Source of the DNA: Blattabacterium cuenoti
GTDB lineage: Bacteria; Bacteroidota; Bacteroidia; Flavobacteriales; Blattabacteriaceae
DNA length: 64,000 bases
Reading direction: 5' to 3'
Assembly (NCBI RefSeq): GCF_014251655.1
Contig: NZ_CP059225.1
Coordinates: 480,028-544,027 of the forward strand
This document shows, piece after piece, positions 17,424 through 25,871 of the stretch. The translations under genes were made by a program, and so were the position numbers. Each line of letters starts with the position of its first letter. The stretch's first letter is position 1. The notes beneath the pieces are model-generated. The model had not been told where the DNA came from. It did not search any database and saw only the letters and a list, made by a program, of their open reading frames with translations.

Positions 17424-19529
17424 ATGTCTATCAATAGCTATCAACAACGTAAAATTATAGAAACCATTAATGGGCCTATACTTGTTATTGCTGGAGCAGG
17501 ATCAGGAAAAACTCGTGTTATTATACATCGTATTGTTTATATGATTAAAAATATAGGAATAAATCCTTCTAACATATTAGTTTTAACTTTTACCAAAAAA
17601 TCTGCTAAAGAAATGAGGGATCGCATTTCTAATATAATGGATAAAAAAAATTTAGATCAAATAACATTAGGAACTTTTCATTCCATATTTTCTAATATTC
17701 TTAGAATAGAATCTCATTGGTTGGGCTATAAACCTAATTATACTATTTATGATCAAAAAGATTCAGAAAATGTAATAAAAAAAATATTAAAAGAAATCAA
17801 TTTTAATATTTCCTTAACTCCCAGAGAAGTAAGAAATAGAATATCTGAATACAAAAATAACTTATATAATGATGATGTAAAAAATCAATTATCAGAATCT
17901 TTCACGAAGATATATAAATATTATATAAAACGTTGTTTCCAGGCAAATGCGTTAGATTTTGATGATATACTACTTCAAACTAATTATTTATTTTTTCATT
18001 TTCCACACATTCTTAAAAAATATCAAGAAAAATTTAAATATATATTAATTGATGAATATCAAGATACTAATTCTTCTCAATATACTATTATTAAATCATT
18101 AGCTTCTAAGTATAAAAACATTTTTGTGGTAGGAGATGATGCGCAAAGTATTTATGCTTTTCGTGGAGCAAATATTTCTAATATTTTAAATTTTCATATC
18201 GATTATAATAAAGCTAAAATTTTTCGTCTTGAACAAAATTATCGTTCCACTAATTATATAGTTCAAGCTTCTAACAACATTATTTCTTTTAATAAAAATC
18301 AAATATTAAAAAAAATATGGACAAATAATGAAAAAGGAGAAAAAGTAAAAATATACGGGGCTTCTTCTGATAAAGAAGAAGCACAGTATATCGCTTATTC
18401 TATTCTTTCAATGAAAGAAAAAAAAAAATTGAGTTTCAATAATTTTGCCATTCTTTATAGAGTAAATATACAATCATACATTATAGAATATGCTTTAAAA
18501 GAAAAAAATATTCCATATAAAATATATGGGTCTATTTCATTTGAAAAAAAAAAAGAAATCAGGGATTTATTTGCTTATTTTAGAATAATTACCAATCCAA
18601 ATGATGAAGAATCTTTATTACGTATTCTTAAAAAAGAAAATCAAAAAATTGTAAAAAATATATTAAACTTATCAAGAAGTAAAAAAAATTCTGTTTATGA
18701 AATTGTAAAAAATATTGAAAATTATCAATTTTTGTTGAAAATAAGTGAAAAAACGAAAGATAAACTTAAAAAAATAATTTTAACAATAGAAAAAATTAGA
18801 TCTTATCTAGAAAAAAAAAATGCATATGTTCTTTCAAAAGAAATTATCATTTTTTTATTGGAAAAATATGATTATTTCCATGAAGATTTTGAAGATATAC
18901 TTAAAAATATATGTTATTATGTTCATGAACAAAAAAAATTAAAAAATGGAGATATAAGTTTATCCGGCTTTTTACGACATTTTTATCTGGAAACATTTCA
19001 TGACTATAATAATGAAAAAAATAAAGTTTCATTAATGACGATTCATCTATCCAAAGGATTAGAATTTTCTATTGTATTCATTGCAGGATTAGAAGAAAAT
19101 TTATTTCCTTCCAAATCAAGTATAGATAATTTAAAAATAGAAGAAGAACGTCGTTTATTCTATGTAGCTTTGACTAGAGCACAAAAAATAGCTATCCTTA
19201 CTTATGCGAAGTATAGATTTTTATGGGGGATAAAAAAAAAAAACATTCCTAGTCGTTTCATGAATGAACTTAATAGAGAATTCATTAATGTGGAAAATGA
19301 TATAAATCATAGATTTAGTAATAAAAAAAAAGTAAATATTTTCAATGATGAATTTGATGAAAAAAAGAAAAAAAATTTAAAAAAAGGAGAAAAAGTATTT
19401 CACAAAAATTTTGGGACGGGTGTTATTGTAGATTTACAAAATAAAAATCAGATAGCGGTTATTGATTTTGAAAAATATGGAATAAAAAGAATTCTAGTAA
19501 AACTAGAAAAATTTATTATTTCTTCATGA
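17424..19529 (+). CDS. uvrD: UvrD/PcrA-type superfamily 1 DNA helicase
   Basis: A 3'-to-5' helicase used in excision repair, mismatch repair or removal of proteins from forks. Motifs in order: Walker A AGAGSGKTRV (about 24-33), DEYQDTNSSQ, GDDAQSIYAFRGA, LEQNYRST, MTIHLSKGLEF and VALTRAQKIA. The C-terminal GEKVFHKNFGTGVIVDL segment matches the RNAP-binding tail of PcrA. At 701 residues it is full length. The coding sequence holds four long A tracts in frame: 11 A at 18418, 11 A at 18544, 10 A at 18811 and 12 A at 19232. They make it prone to slippage. PcrA and UvrD are not clearly separable here. Confidence 0.93.
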   Translation: MSINSYQQRKIIETINGPILVIAGAGSGKTRVIIHRIVYMIKNIGINPSNILVLTFTKKSAKEMRDRISNIMDKKNLDQITLGTFHSIFSNILRIESHWLGYKPNYTIYDQKDSENVIKKILKEINFNISLTPREVRNRISEYKNNLYNDDVKNQLSESFTKIYKYYIKRCFQANALDFDDILLQTNYLFFHFPHILKKYQEKFKYILIDEYQDTNSSQYTIIKSLASKYKNIFVVGDDAQSIYAFRGANISNILNFHIDYNKAKIFRLEQNYRSTNYIVQASNNIISFNKNQILKKIWTNNEKGEKVKIYGASSDKEEAQYIAYSILSMKEKKKLSFNNFAILYRVNIQSYIIEYALKEKNIPYKIYGSISFEKKKEIRDLFAYFRIITNPNDEESLLRILKKENQKIVKNILNLSRSKKNSVYEIVKNIENYQFLLKISEKTKDKLKKIILTIEKIRSYLEKKNAYVLSKEIIIFLLEKYDYFHEDFEDILKNICYYVHEQKKLKNGDISLSGFLRHFYLETFHDYNNEKNKVSLMTIHLSKGLEFSIVFIAGLEENLFPSKSSIDNLKIEEERRLFYVALTRAQKIAILTYAKYRFLWGIKKKNIPSRFMNELNREFINVENDINHRFSNKKKVNIFNDEFDEKKKKNLKKGEKVFHKNFGTGVIVDLQNKNQIAVIDFEKYGIKRILVKLEKFIISS
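19232..19243 (+). repeat. 12-A homopolymer inside uvrD
   Basis: Twelve consecutive A encode the lysines of WGIKKKNIPS near the C-terminus of the UvrD/PcrA helicase. The frame is intact as read. Three other tracts of 10-11 A lie upstream in the same gene (18418-18428, 18544-18554, 18811-18820). Confidence 0.9.
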
Positions 19530-19734
19530 AAGAAATCCATATGAAAAATAGTTTATTTTTTGTTGGAAGATTACCAAAAAAAATTAGATTAAATTTTTTT
19601 ACTATAGAAAATAATTTGTTTTTTAGTTATTATTTTTCAATAAATTATTGTTTACTTTGAATTTGTTGTGTATTTGATCCTATTCACTTTCTCTATTTCC
19701 ATCGTATGATAGAAATTTTATTCTACTTATTAAT

Positions 19735-20330
19735 CAATGGATTTATTTTTATATAAATTAATAGATAAGTTTATTCAACTTTTATATATTTTATTTTTTC
19801 TATCAAGATAAAAATCATCTATATGATCATGAAAAAATAGAAAACTATAATTGATAATTTTTATTGCAGTAATTTTATCAATACTTTTAACGGATTAAAA
19901 AAAAACAAAGACCTCATATGAGTGGTGGTAATAAAATAAGATATTAATAGATAATTATATGGTCATTATTAGGATTAGTTTTACTGAAAATTATTACAAT
20001 ATTTTATCATTTCTATGATTTTTTCATACGAAATTTTTTATGCATAAGATTAAAATTATTAAAAAAATGGATGGATGATATTATAGCTGGATTAAATAAA
20101 ACTGATAAAAAAAACTTTTAAATAAAGTATTTATCGTTTTATATGAATGAAAAAAAAGATACTTATTGGATCAATCTTCATCTTGGATCAATCTTCATCA
20201 TTTAAAAACGATTATTCAATATAAAAGATTACATATTAATAATTGTCATTATTTAACTGTTTATTCTATGGTTTTTTATTATTAATATTAGATAAAAAAA
20301 TAATTCAATTAACTAAAACAAGTTGATATC
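19735..20330 (+). pseudogene. Remnant of a cation diffusion facilitator (CDF) metal exporter
   Basis: The 1005 bases between uvrD and the DUF4290 gene hold no open frame, but pieces of a CDF transporter can be read in shifting frames. At 19801-19842 YQDKNHLYDHEKIE matches the family's D-NHPYGHGK-E motif. At about 19957-20005 SLLGLVLLKIITIF resembles a membrane helix. At about 20054-20110 KKWMDDIIAGLNKTDKK matches the helix ending in IAGxMDEAD. At about 20157-20260 TYWINLH...HLKTIIQYKRLHINNCHYLT matches the cytoplasmic W-I-D-LHNLR-IKYG-LH-D-HLT segment. A 17-base tandem duplication inside the last piece, several stops and frame changes show it is dead. The flanks 19530-19734 and 20331-20534 look like further decayed ends with nothing identifiable. 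Edges are approximate. Confidence 0.62.
20166..20199 (+). repeat. 17-base perfect tandem duplication
   Basis: The unit TTGGATCAATCTTCATC occurs twice head to tail (20166-20182 and 20183-20199). Removing one copy restores a continuous reading frame YWINLHHLKTIIQYKRLH, which matches the cytoplasmic domain of CDF transporters. The duplication is therefore probably one of the mutations that inactivated, or followed inactivation of, the gene. Confidence 0.9.
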
Positions 20331-20534
20331 TAAATTTTATGTAGATATTATTATAATAAGTAGAATATATACGATTGATCTATCTAATAATCATGGTATA
20401 TTATTTTGTTCTAATAATTATTCATGGTAAAAAAATTTTTTTTGTACTTTATATCAAATATATAAAAAGTAAAAAGACTAAAGCTACCTAAATTAGATTA
20501 CTAGTTTTTTACATATCAAAAACATAAAATTAAT

Positions 20535-21194
20535 ATGGAATATAATACTAATCGTTTTAAATTGGTTATTCCAGGATATGGAAGGAATATTCATAAAATG
20601 ATAGATTATGCGATACAAATAAAAAGTAGAAAAAAAAGGAATAGATGTGCTTGGGGAATTATAAAATTAATGACTGATTCTATCAATTATAGATTTGATA
20701 AATCTATTCCTTATTTTCAACATAAATTATGGAATCAATTATTGATAATGTCTAAATTTAAACTAGATATTGACCCTCCTTTTCCTAAATCAAATCTAGA
20801 AAAAAAAAAAGTTTGTTTTTACAAAAAAATTGAATACCCTAAATATTTAACTAATTTTAGATATTATGGAAAAATAATAAGAAATATGATACATGTAGCA
20901 GTACAATGTAAGAATAAACAAAAAAAAGAGAATTTATTTTATGCTATAGCTAATACGATGAAAAAAAATTATTTAAGATGGAATAAAAATATCGTTGATG
21001 ATGATCTTATCTTTCAAGATTTAAAAGAACTTTCAAAAGGAAAAATTTGTTTAATGAATAGATATCCATTATTACAATGTTCTTATATTTTAAAATCAAA
21101 AAAAAAAAGGGTCATAATAAAAAATGAAAATGGGTACATTTCAAATAAAAGGAGGTTTTTCTTTAAAAGGAGAAATAAAACCACAAGGTGCTAA
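20535..21194 (+). CDS. DUF4290 family protein
   Basis: A Bacteroidota-specific family of unknown function that regularly lies directly upstream of murA, as here. The N-terminal MEYNTNRFKLVIPGYGRNIHKM and internal FRYYGKIIRNMIHVAV segments match the family; the two similar GRNIHKMI/GKIIRNMI blocks suggest an internal duplication of a helical unit. No catalytic motif is recognised. The C-terminus is odd: after an 11-A tract at 21098-21108 the frame runs on for about 26 codons, overlapping murA by 71 bases. One A fewer would give SKKKGS and a tandem TAATAA stop at 21115-21120, just before the murA start. The natural end is thus probably 21117, with the longer form reflecting tract-length change or sequence error. 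Confidence 0.8.
   Translation: MEYNTNRFKLVIPGYGRNIHKMIDYAIQIKSRKKRNRCAWGIIKLMTDSINYRFDKSIPYFQHKLWNQLLIMSKFKLDIDPPFPKSNLEKKKVCFYKKIEYPKYLTNFRYYGKIIRNMIHVAVQCKNKQKKENLFYAIANTMKKNYLRWNKNIVDDDLIFQDLKELSKGKICLMNRYPLLQCSYILKSKKKRVIIKNENGYISNKRRFFFKRRNKTTRC
21098..21108 (+). repeat. 11-A homopolymer controlling the DUF4290 stop
   Basis: Eleven consecutive A precede GGGTCATAATAA. As read, the DUF4290 frame passes through to 21194. With one A less (or plus two) it meets TAATAA at 21115-21120. A tract of this length is a known type of site for transcriptional slippage in AT-rich endosymbionts. Confidence 0.85.
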
Positions 21195-22449
21195 GAATGA
21201 AACTTTACAAGTATTATGTGCTGTATTGTTAACTACAGAAAAATTAAGAATCAAAAACATTCCAGAAATAGGGGATGTGGAATGTTTAATGAAAATACTT
21301 GGATATTTAGGAGTTATAATAAAAAAAAATGGGATTGGAGATTATACTTTTCAAGCAAAAAATATTAATATAGAATATTTAAATACGAAAAAATTCCGTG
21401 AGTATGGAAAATCCATTAGAGGTTCTATACTGATTGCAGGTCCTTTACTGACTAGATTTGGAAAAGTTTGTATTCCTATACCTGGAGGAGATAGAATAGG
21501 AAGACGTCGTATAGATGTTCATCTAACAGGATTAAAATTATTAGGAAGTTTTATTTCTTACCATAGAGATTATCAATATTTTGATTTACATACAAATAAT
21601 AAAAGATTAATAGGAAAATATATTTTAATGGAAGAAGCTTCTATTACGGGAACAGCTAATGTAATAATGGCTGCTACTTTAGCAAAAGGAAAAACTATTA
21701 TATATAATGCGGCTTGTGAACCATATATACAACAATTATGCAAATTGTTAAATAAAATGGGATCTAAAATTACAGGTATAGGATCTAATTTAATTCATAT
21801 AACCGGAGTAAAAGAATTGGGGGGAGGAACACATACTATACTACCTGATATGGTAGAAATAGGAAGTTGGATAGGGTTGGCTGCAATTACTTGTTCAGAA
21901 ATAAGAATTAAAAATGTCAGTTGGTATAATTTAGGAATTATTCCAAATATTTTTAGAAAAATGGGAATTCAATTAGAAAAAGAAAAAGATGATATTTATA
22001 TTCCGGTACAAAAATATTATCAAATTAAAAAATTATTAAACAATACAATATTAACTATATCAGACTCTCCATGGCCAGGATTATCTCCAGATTTATTGAG
22101 CATTTTAACTGTAGTGGCTACTCAAGCGAAAGGAAGTGTTTTAATTCATCAAAAAATGTTCGAAAGCAGGTTGTTTTTTGTAGATAAACTTATTGAAATG
22201 GGTGCACAAATTATATTATGTGATCCTCATAGGGCTACTGTCATTGGATTAAATCATGAATCTTATCTTCGTGGATCTATATTAAACTCTCCAGATATAA
22301 GAGCTGGAATATCCCTTCTCATAGCCGCCCTTTCAGCTAAAGGAACTAGTATTATTAAGAATATAGATCAAATAGATAGAGGATATGAAAATATTGATCA
22401 AAGATTACGTATCCTAGGAGCACAAATAGAAAGAATGGAAATAGAATAA
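21124..22449 (+). CDS. murA: UDP-N-acetylglucosamine 1-carboxyvinyltransferase
   Basis: MurA catalyses the first committed peptidoglycan step, transferring enolpyruvate from PEP to UDP-GlcNAc in the cytoplasm. GGFSLKGEIKPQGAKNETLQ near the N-terminus holds the lysine and asparagine that bind substrate. The mobile catalytic loop reads IPGGDRIGRRRIDVH: the usual cysteine (C115 in E. coli) is aspartate, D123, a natural form known to be insensitive to fosfomycin. RGSILNSPDIRAG and the C-terminal DQIDRGYENIDQRL are also typical. The family usually begins at MGTF, so the ATG at 21130 is an alternative start two codons later. At 441 residues it is full length. Confidence 0.95.
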   Translation: MKMGTFQIKGGFSLKGEIKPQGAKNETLQVLCAVLLTTEKLRIKNIPEIGDVECLMKILGYLGVIIKKNGIGDYTFQAKNINIEYLNTKKFREYGKSIRGSILIAGPLLTRFGKVCIPIPGGDRIGRRRIDVHLTGLKLLGSFISYHRDYQYFDLHTNNKRLIGKYILMEEASITGTANVIMAATLAKGKTIIYNAACEPYIQQLCKLLNKMGSKITGIGSNLIHITGVKELGGGTHTILPDMVEIGSWIGLAAITCSEIRIKNVSWYNLGIIPNIFRKMGIQLEKEKDDIYIPVQKYYQIKKLLNNTILTISDSPWPGLSPDLLSILTVVATQAKGSVLIHQKMFESRLFFVDKLIEMGAQIILCDPHRATVIGLNHESYLRGSILNSPDIRAGISLLIAALSAKGTSIIKNIDQIDRGYENIDQRLRILGAQIERMEIE

Positions 22450-22718
22450 ATATTTTTATTAAAAAATTTTCTTCTTTATTTAAGAAACAATATTGCTTTT
22501 TTTAAAGCATTCAAATCTACCACATCATAGCTTTTACTATAAAAAATATAAATAGAAAAAACGGAAAAAAATACAAAAATTTGCGATTTTAATAGATATA
22601 ATTAGAAAACTGATTTATGAAAAATGAGGTATTTTTTTATTAAAAAAATTGTTCACAAAATCGTATAACTTGTGTAAAACTAAAATGAAAAAATACAAAA
22701 AAATAAGAATGAAAAATT

Positions 22719-23201
22719 ATGGAAAAATTTGAGTATATAACTAAGGAAGGATTAATAAAATTACAAAAAGAAATAGAGAGATTAGAAAATATAGAACGAC
22801 CAAAAATATCAATGCAAATAGCCGAAGCTAGAGATAAAGGAGACCTTTCAGAAAATGCAGAATATGATGCAATTAAAGAAGCACAGGGTTTTTTAGAAAT
22901 GAATATAGCTAAATTAAAAAAAAAATTATCTAATGCACGTATTATAGACGAATCTCAAATAAATAGAACGAGAGTTTCTATTCTTTCTACAGTAAGAGTA
23001 AAAAATTTAACTCATGGAGGAGAACAAATATATACTTTAGTTCCAGAAGGAGAGGCTGATTTGAAATCAGGTAAAATATCTATAAATACTCCTATATCTA
23101 CAGGATTATTAGGAAAACAAGTAGGTCAAATTGCTCATATTAAATTACCTAATAAAATGATACTTGATTATGAAATTTTAGAAATAGCGTTTAGTGAATA
23201 A
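22719..23201 (+). CDS. greA: Transcription elongation factor GreA
   Basis: GreA rescues backtracked RNA polymerase by stimulating cleavage of the extruded transcript. The N-terminal coiled coil contains the tip acidic motif ARDKGDLSENAEYDA (about 36-50), whose aspartate and glutamate act in the polymerase active site. The C-terminal FKBP-like domain ends in ISINTPISTGLLGKQVG. At 160 residues it is full length. It follows a 269-base spacer after murA and overlaps the HIT gene by eight bases, suggesting translational coupling. Confidence 0.95.
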   Translation: MEKFEYITKEGLIKLQKEIERLENIERPKISMQIAEARDKGDLSENAEYDAIKEAQGFLEMNIAKLKKKLSNARIIDESQINRTRVSILSTVRVKNLTHGGEQIYTLVPEGEADLKSGKISINTPISTGLLGKQVGQIAHIKLPNKMILDYEILEIAFSE

Positions 23202-23598
23202 AAATATATTTCAAAAAATAATCAAAAATGAAATTTTTGCTTATAAAGTAGCAGAAAATTCTGATCATTTAGCTTTTTTGGATATTCATCCAGTAAAAAT
23301 AGGACATACTTTGGTAATACCAAAAAAAAGCAATAGAGATAAAATTTTTTCTCTTACTGAAAAACAATTTATCTCTATTATGTCTTTTACAAGAAAAGTC
23401 GCTATAGGTATAAAAAAAACAGTTCCTTGCAATCGTATAGGAATATTTGTAATGGGATTTGAAATTCCTCATGTACATATTCATCTTATTCCTATGGATC
23501 AAGAAAATGATGGAAATTTTTCTAAAGAAAGAATAATCTTATCCAAAACAAAATTTCAATTTTTATCAAAAAAGATAAAAAAATCTATTGAAATATAA
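23194..23598 (+). CDS. HIT family nucleotide hydrolase/transferase
   Basis: A histidine-triad protein of 134 residues, probably hydrolysing AMP conjugates or dinucleoside polyphosphates. The triad is H93, H95, H97 in PHVHIHLIP, and the family segment HPVKIGHTLVIPKK is present at about 32-45. It uses a GTG start inside the last codons of greA (the bases GTGAATAA contain both the start and the greA stop), so it is likely translated by coupling. The exact substrate cannot be given. The greA-HIT order is common in Flavobacteriia. Confidence 0.92.
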   Translation: MNKNIFQKIIKNEIFAYKVAENSDHLAFLDIHPVKIGHTLVIPKKSNRDKIFSLTEKQFISIMSFTRKVAIGIKKTVPCNRIGIFVMGFEIPHVHIHLIPMDQENDGNFSKERIILSKTKFQFLSKKIKKSIEI

Positions 23599-23604
23599 TT
23601 TTTT

Positions 23605-24375
23605 TTAATGATTACAATGAAATAGGATTTTTAATCCTTTGATTGTATGTAGTTTATCTTTTAAATGAATTTTATTTGTTAAAGGAGTATATATATGGGA
23701 AAGGCCTCCAGTTGCAATTACAAAACAATTTGTTTTTAATTCTTGATTTACCCTATTTATTAATCCTTCTACCATACTTAGATATCCATATATCATACCA
23801 CTTTGAATACATGTTTCTGTATATTGTCCTAATATACTGGAAGGTTTTTTTAATTCAATTTGTGATAACTGTGCCGTATTTCCAATCAAAGAGGTTAAAG
23901 AACTATTTACTCCAGGAGTAATAATAATCCCTTTAAGTTTACCATATTTATCGATGCAAGTAAAGCTTAATGCTGTTCCAAAATCGACTACTAAAATCGT
24001 ATTTTTATTCTTGTACAATGTATATGCAGCTATTGCATTGGAATACAAATCTGTTCCTAATTGATGAGAATGGTGTTTTATAGGAGAATATGAATATCTA
24101 TCTACTATCATAGGTTTTATTTTATGTATTTCATATAAAGATTCTTCTACAATACTTGTAAGAGAAGGGACTACAGATCCAATAACAATATTTTGTATTT
24201 TTTTTGAAAAAATACCATACTGTTGATATATATTTCTAAATAATAAAATATATTCATCTAATGATCTATGTGGATTACTATTAATAATCCATGAGTAATT
24301 ACATTTTAAATTATAATTATTATTGAATAGTCCAAAACGAATACTAGAATTTCCAATATTTATTGTTAATAACAT
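23605..24375 (-). CDS. coaX: Type III pantothenate kinase
   Basis: CoaX phosphorylates pantothenate, the first step of coenzyme A synthesis, and is the ASKHA-fold form not inhibited by CoA. The N-terminal phosphate loop is TINIGNSSIRFG. The pantothenate and second phosphate motifs are QLGTDLYSNAIAAY and VVDFGTALSFTCID, and TPGVNSS follows. At 256 residues it is full length. It converges with the HIT gene (six-base gap) and is divergent from the alpha/beta hydrolase gene across 82 bases. Confidence 0.94.
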   Translation of the reverse strand: MLLTINIGNSSIRFGLFNNNYNLKCNYSWIINSNPHRSLDEYILLFRNIYQQYGIFSKKIQNIVIGSVVPSLTSIVEESLYEIHKIKPMIVDRYSYSPIKHHSHQLGTDLYSNAIAAYTLYKNKNTILVVDFGTALSFTCIDKYGKLKGIIITPGVNSSLTSLIGNTAQLSQIELKKPSSILGQYTETCIQSGMIYGYLSMVEGLINRVNQELKTNCFVIATGGLSHIYTPLTNKIHLKDKLHTIKGLKILFHCNH

Positions 24376-24457
24376 GATTCATTAATAATAAATAGCGTAA
24401 TTTATAGGTAAAAATTACTTACAATATCTATATAGTTTATTTCTAATATTATTTATT

Positions 24458-25237
24458 ATGAATAATAAAATAAATTTAAAAATAGAAGGGATAGGGATTC
24501 CAATAGTATTATTACACGGATTTATGGAAAGTTTAGAAGTTTGGAATTTTATATATCATTCTTCTATTTCTAATAAATATAGAGTTATTTCAATTGATTT
24601 TCCTGGTCATGGAAAAAGTTGTTTTTCTTTTTCTAGAAAACAGATTTTTACTATGGAAGAAAATGCAAAAATAGTAAAGGAAATTTTAGATAAAGAAAAT
24701 ATACAAAAAGCAATTTTTGTTGGACATTCTATGGGGGGATATATCGCTATAGCTCTTGCAGAAAAGTATCCAGAAATTTTTTTAGGACTATGTTTTCTTC
24801 ATTCTACAGCAGAATCAGATTCCCTTAAAAAAAAAAAACAAAGAATACAATCAATTCAATTAGCCAAAAATAATTATCCTTTATTTATATCCACTAGTAT
24901 AAATAAATTATTTAATCCTAAAAAAATAAGTTTTTTTCAAAAAGAAATTACTTACATAAAAAAAATAGCTTATAATTTATCTATTGATAGTATAATTTCT
25001 TTTTTAAAAGGAATGTCGATTCGTAAAGATAGAAAATTCTTAATTCAGAATACTATTTTTCCGAAACTATATATCATTGGGTTATATGATTTAATCCTAG
25101 ATGAAAAAAAAATTCGTGAAGAAGCAAAAAATGGAAATAAAACTGATTTTGTTGAAATAGATACAGGACATATGGGGCATATAGAAAAACCAAAAGAAAT
25201 AATAAAAATATTAGAAAATTTTATCAGTTCTATTTGA
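24458..25237 (+). CDS. Alpha/beta hydrolase of unknown substrate
   Basis: A 259-residue serine hydrolase. The oxyanion region is LLHGFMES (18-25), the nucleophile elbow is GHSMGG with S91, the acid is probably D211 in GLYD, and the catalytic histidine is H238 in DTGHMGH. No signal peptide is seen, so it should be cytoplasmic. A menaquinone-pathway (MenH-like), lipid-esterase or detoxifying role is possible, but the sequence does not decide. The frame crosses a 12-A tract at 24827-24838 that encodes consecutive lysines, a potential slippage site. The cyclo-ligase gene follows 40 bases downstream. Confidence 0.85.
   Translation: MNNKINLKIEGIGIPIVLLHGFMESLEVWNFIYHSSISNKYRVISIDFPGHGKSCFSFSRKQIFTMEENAKIVKEILDKENIQKAIFVGHSMGGYIAIALAEKYPEIFLGLCFLHSTAESDSLKKKKQRIQSIQLAKNNYPLFISTSINKLFNPKKISFFQKEITYIKKIAYNLSIDSIISFLKGMSIRKDRKFLIQNTIFPKLYIIGLYDLILDEKKIREEAKNGNKTDFVEIDTGHMGHIEKPKEIIKILENFISSI
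24827..24838 (+). repeat. 12-A homopolymer inside the alpha/beta hydrolase gene
   Basis: Twelve consecutive A encode the lysines of SLKKKKQRI in the cap region of the hydrolase. The frame is intact as read, but any one-base change would remove the catalytic histidine and acid. Confidence 0.9.
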
Positions 25238-25277
25238 TCTAAAAAAATTGTTATATAGAGCTTAAATAAGGTCAATC

Positions 25278-25871
25278 ATGAATAAAGAAAAATTGCGTAA
25301 AAAATATTTTTTTTATAGAAAATCGATATCTCAAGAAGAAGTTACAAAAATGAGTTATAAAATATTTTTTCAGATAAAAAAAATATTGTATTTATGGGAA
25401 AAAAAATATTACCATATTTTTTTGCCTATACAAAAAAATAAAGAAGTAGATACTTTTATGATTATTGATTTTCTTCTAAAAAAAGGAAAATATATAATAG
25501 TACCATCCTCTAATTTTCATCTTATTTCCATAGAAAATTGTTTTTTTAATAAGAATACTTCATTATTCAAAAATAAACATGGAATTTTAGAACCTATATA
25601 TAAACATATTGTTTCCATATCTTTAATTGAAGTTATATTTATTCCATTATTGATCTTTGATTTAAAAGGATTTCGCGTAGGTTATGGAAAAGGTTTTTAT
25701 GATAGATTGATTCCTTTATGTAGAAAAAATGTAATTAAAATAGGGTTAAGTTTTTTTCCTCCTGTAAAAGAAATTATAAATATTCATGAAAAAGACCTAT
25801 TTTTAAACATAGGAGTAACAACTGACCGTATTTTTTTCTTTAAGAAAGGTTCAGTAAAAAAAAACTTTTAA
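25278..25871 (+). CDS. 5-formyltetrahydrofolate cyclo-ligase family protein
   Basis: The enzyme converts 5-formyl-THF to 5,10-methenyl-THF with ATP, returning a storage form of folate to one-carbon metabolism. The C-terminal signature GYGKGFYDRLI with the preceding FIPLLIFDLKGFRVG is diagnostic. The N-terminal RKKYFFYRKSIS helix is also typical. At 197 residues it is full length. Folate synthesis (folP at 55.8 kb) and metE at 43.7 kb give it a context. Its last 21 bases overlap the convergent rseP gene. Confidence 0.9.
   Translation: MNKEKLRKKYFFYRKSISQEEVTKMSYKIFFQIKKILYLWEKKYYHIFLPIQKNKEVDTFMIIDFLLKKGKYIIVPSSNFHLISIENCFFNKNTSLFKNKHGILEPIYKHIVSISLIEVIFIPLLIFDLKGFRVGYGKGFYDRLIPLCRKNVIKIGLSFFPPVKEIINIHEKDLFLNIGVTTDRIFFFKKGSVKKNF

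Noticed and set aside
22450-22718. 269-base gap between murA and greA as a possible RNA gene or dead gene
   Set aside because: I found no tRNA arms, no strong hairpin, no TANNTTTG promoter and no protein fragments I could identify in any frame; it is left as unassigned spacer.
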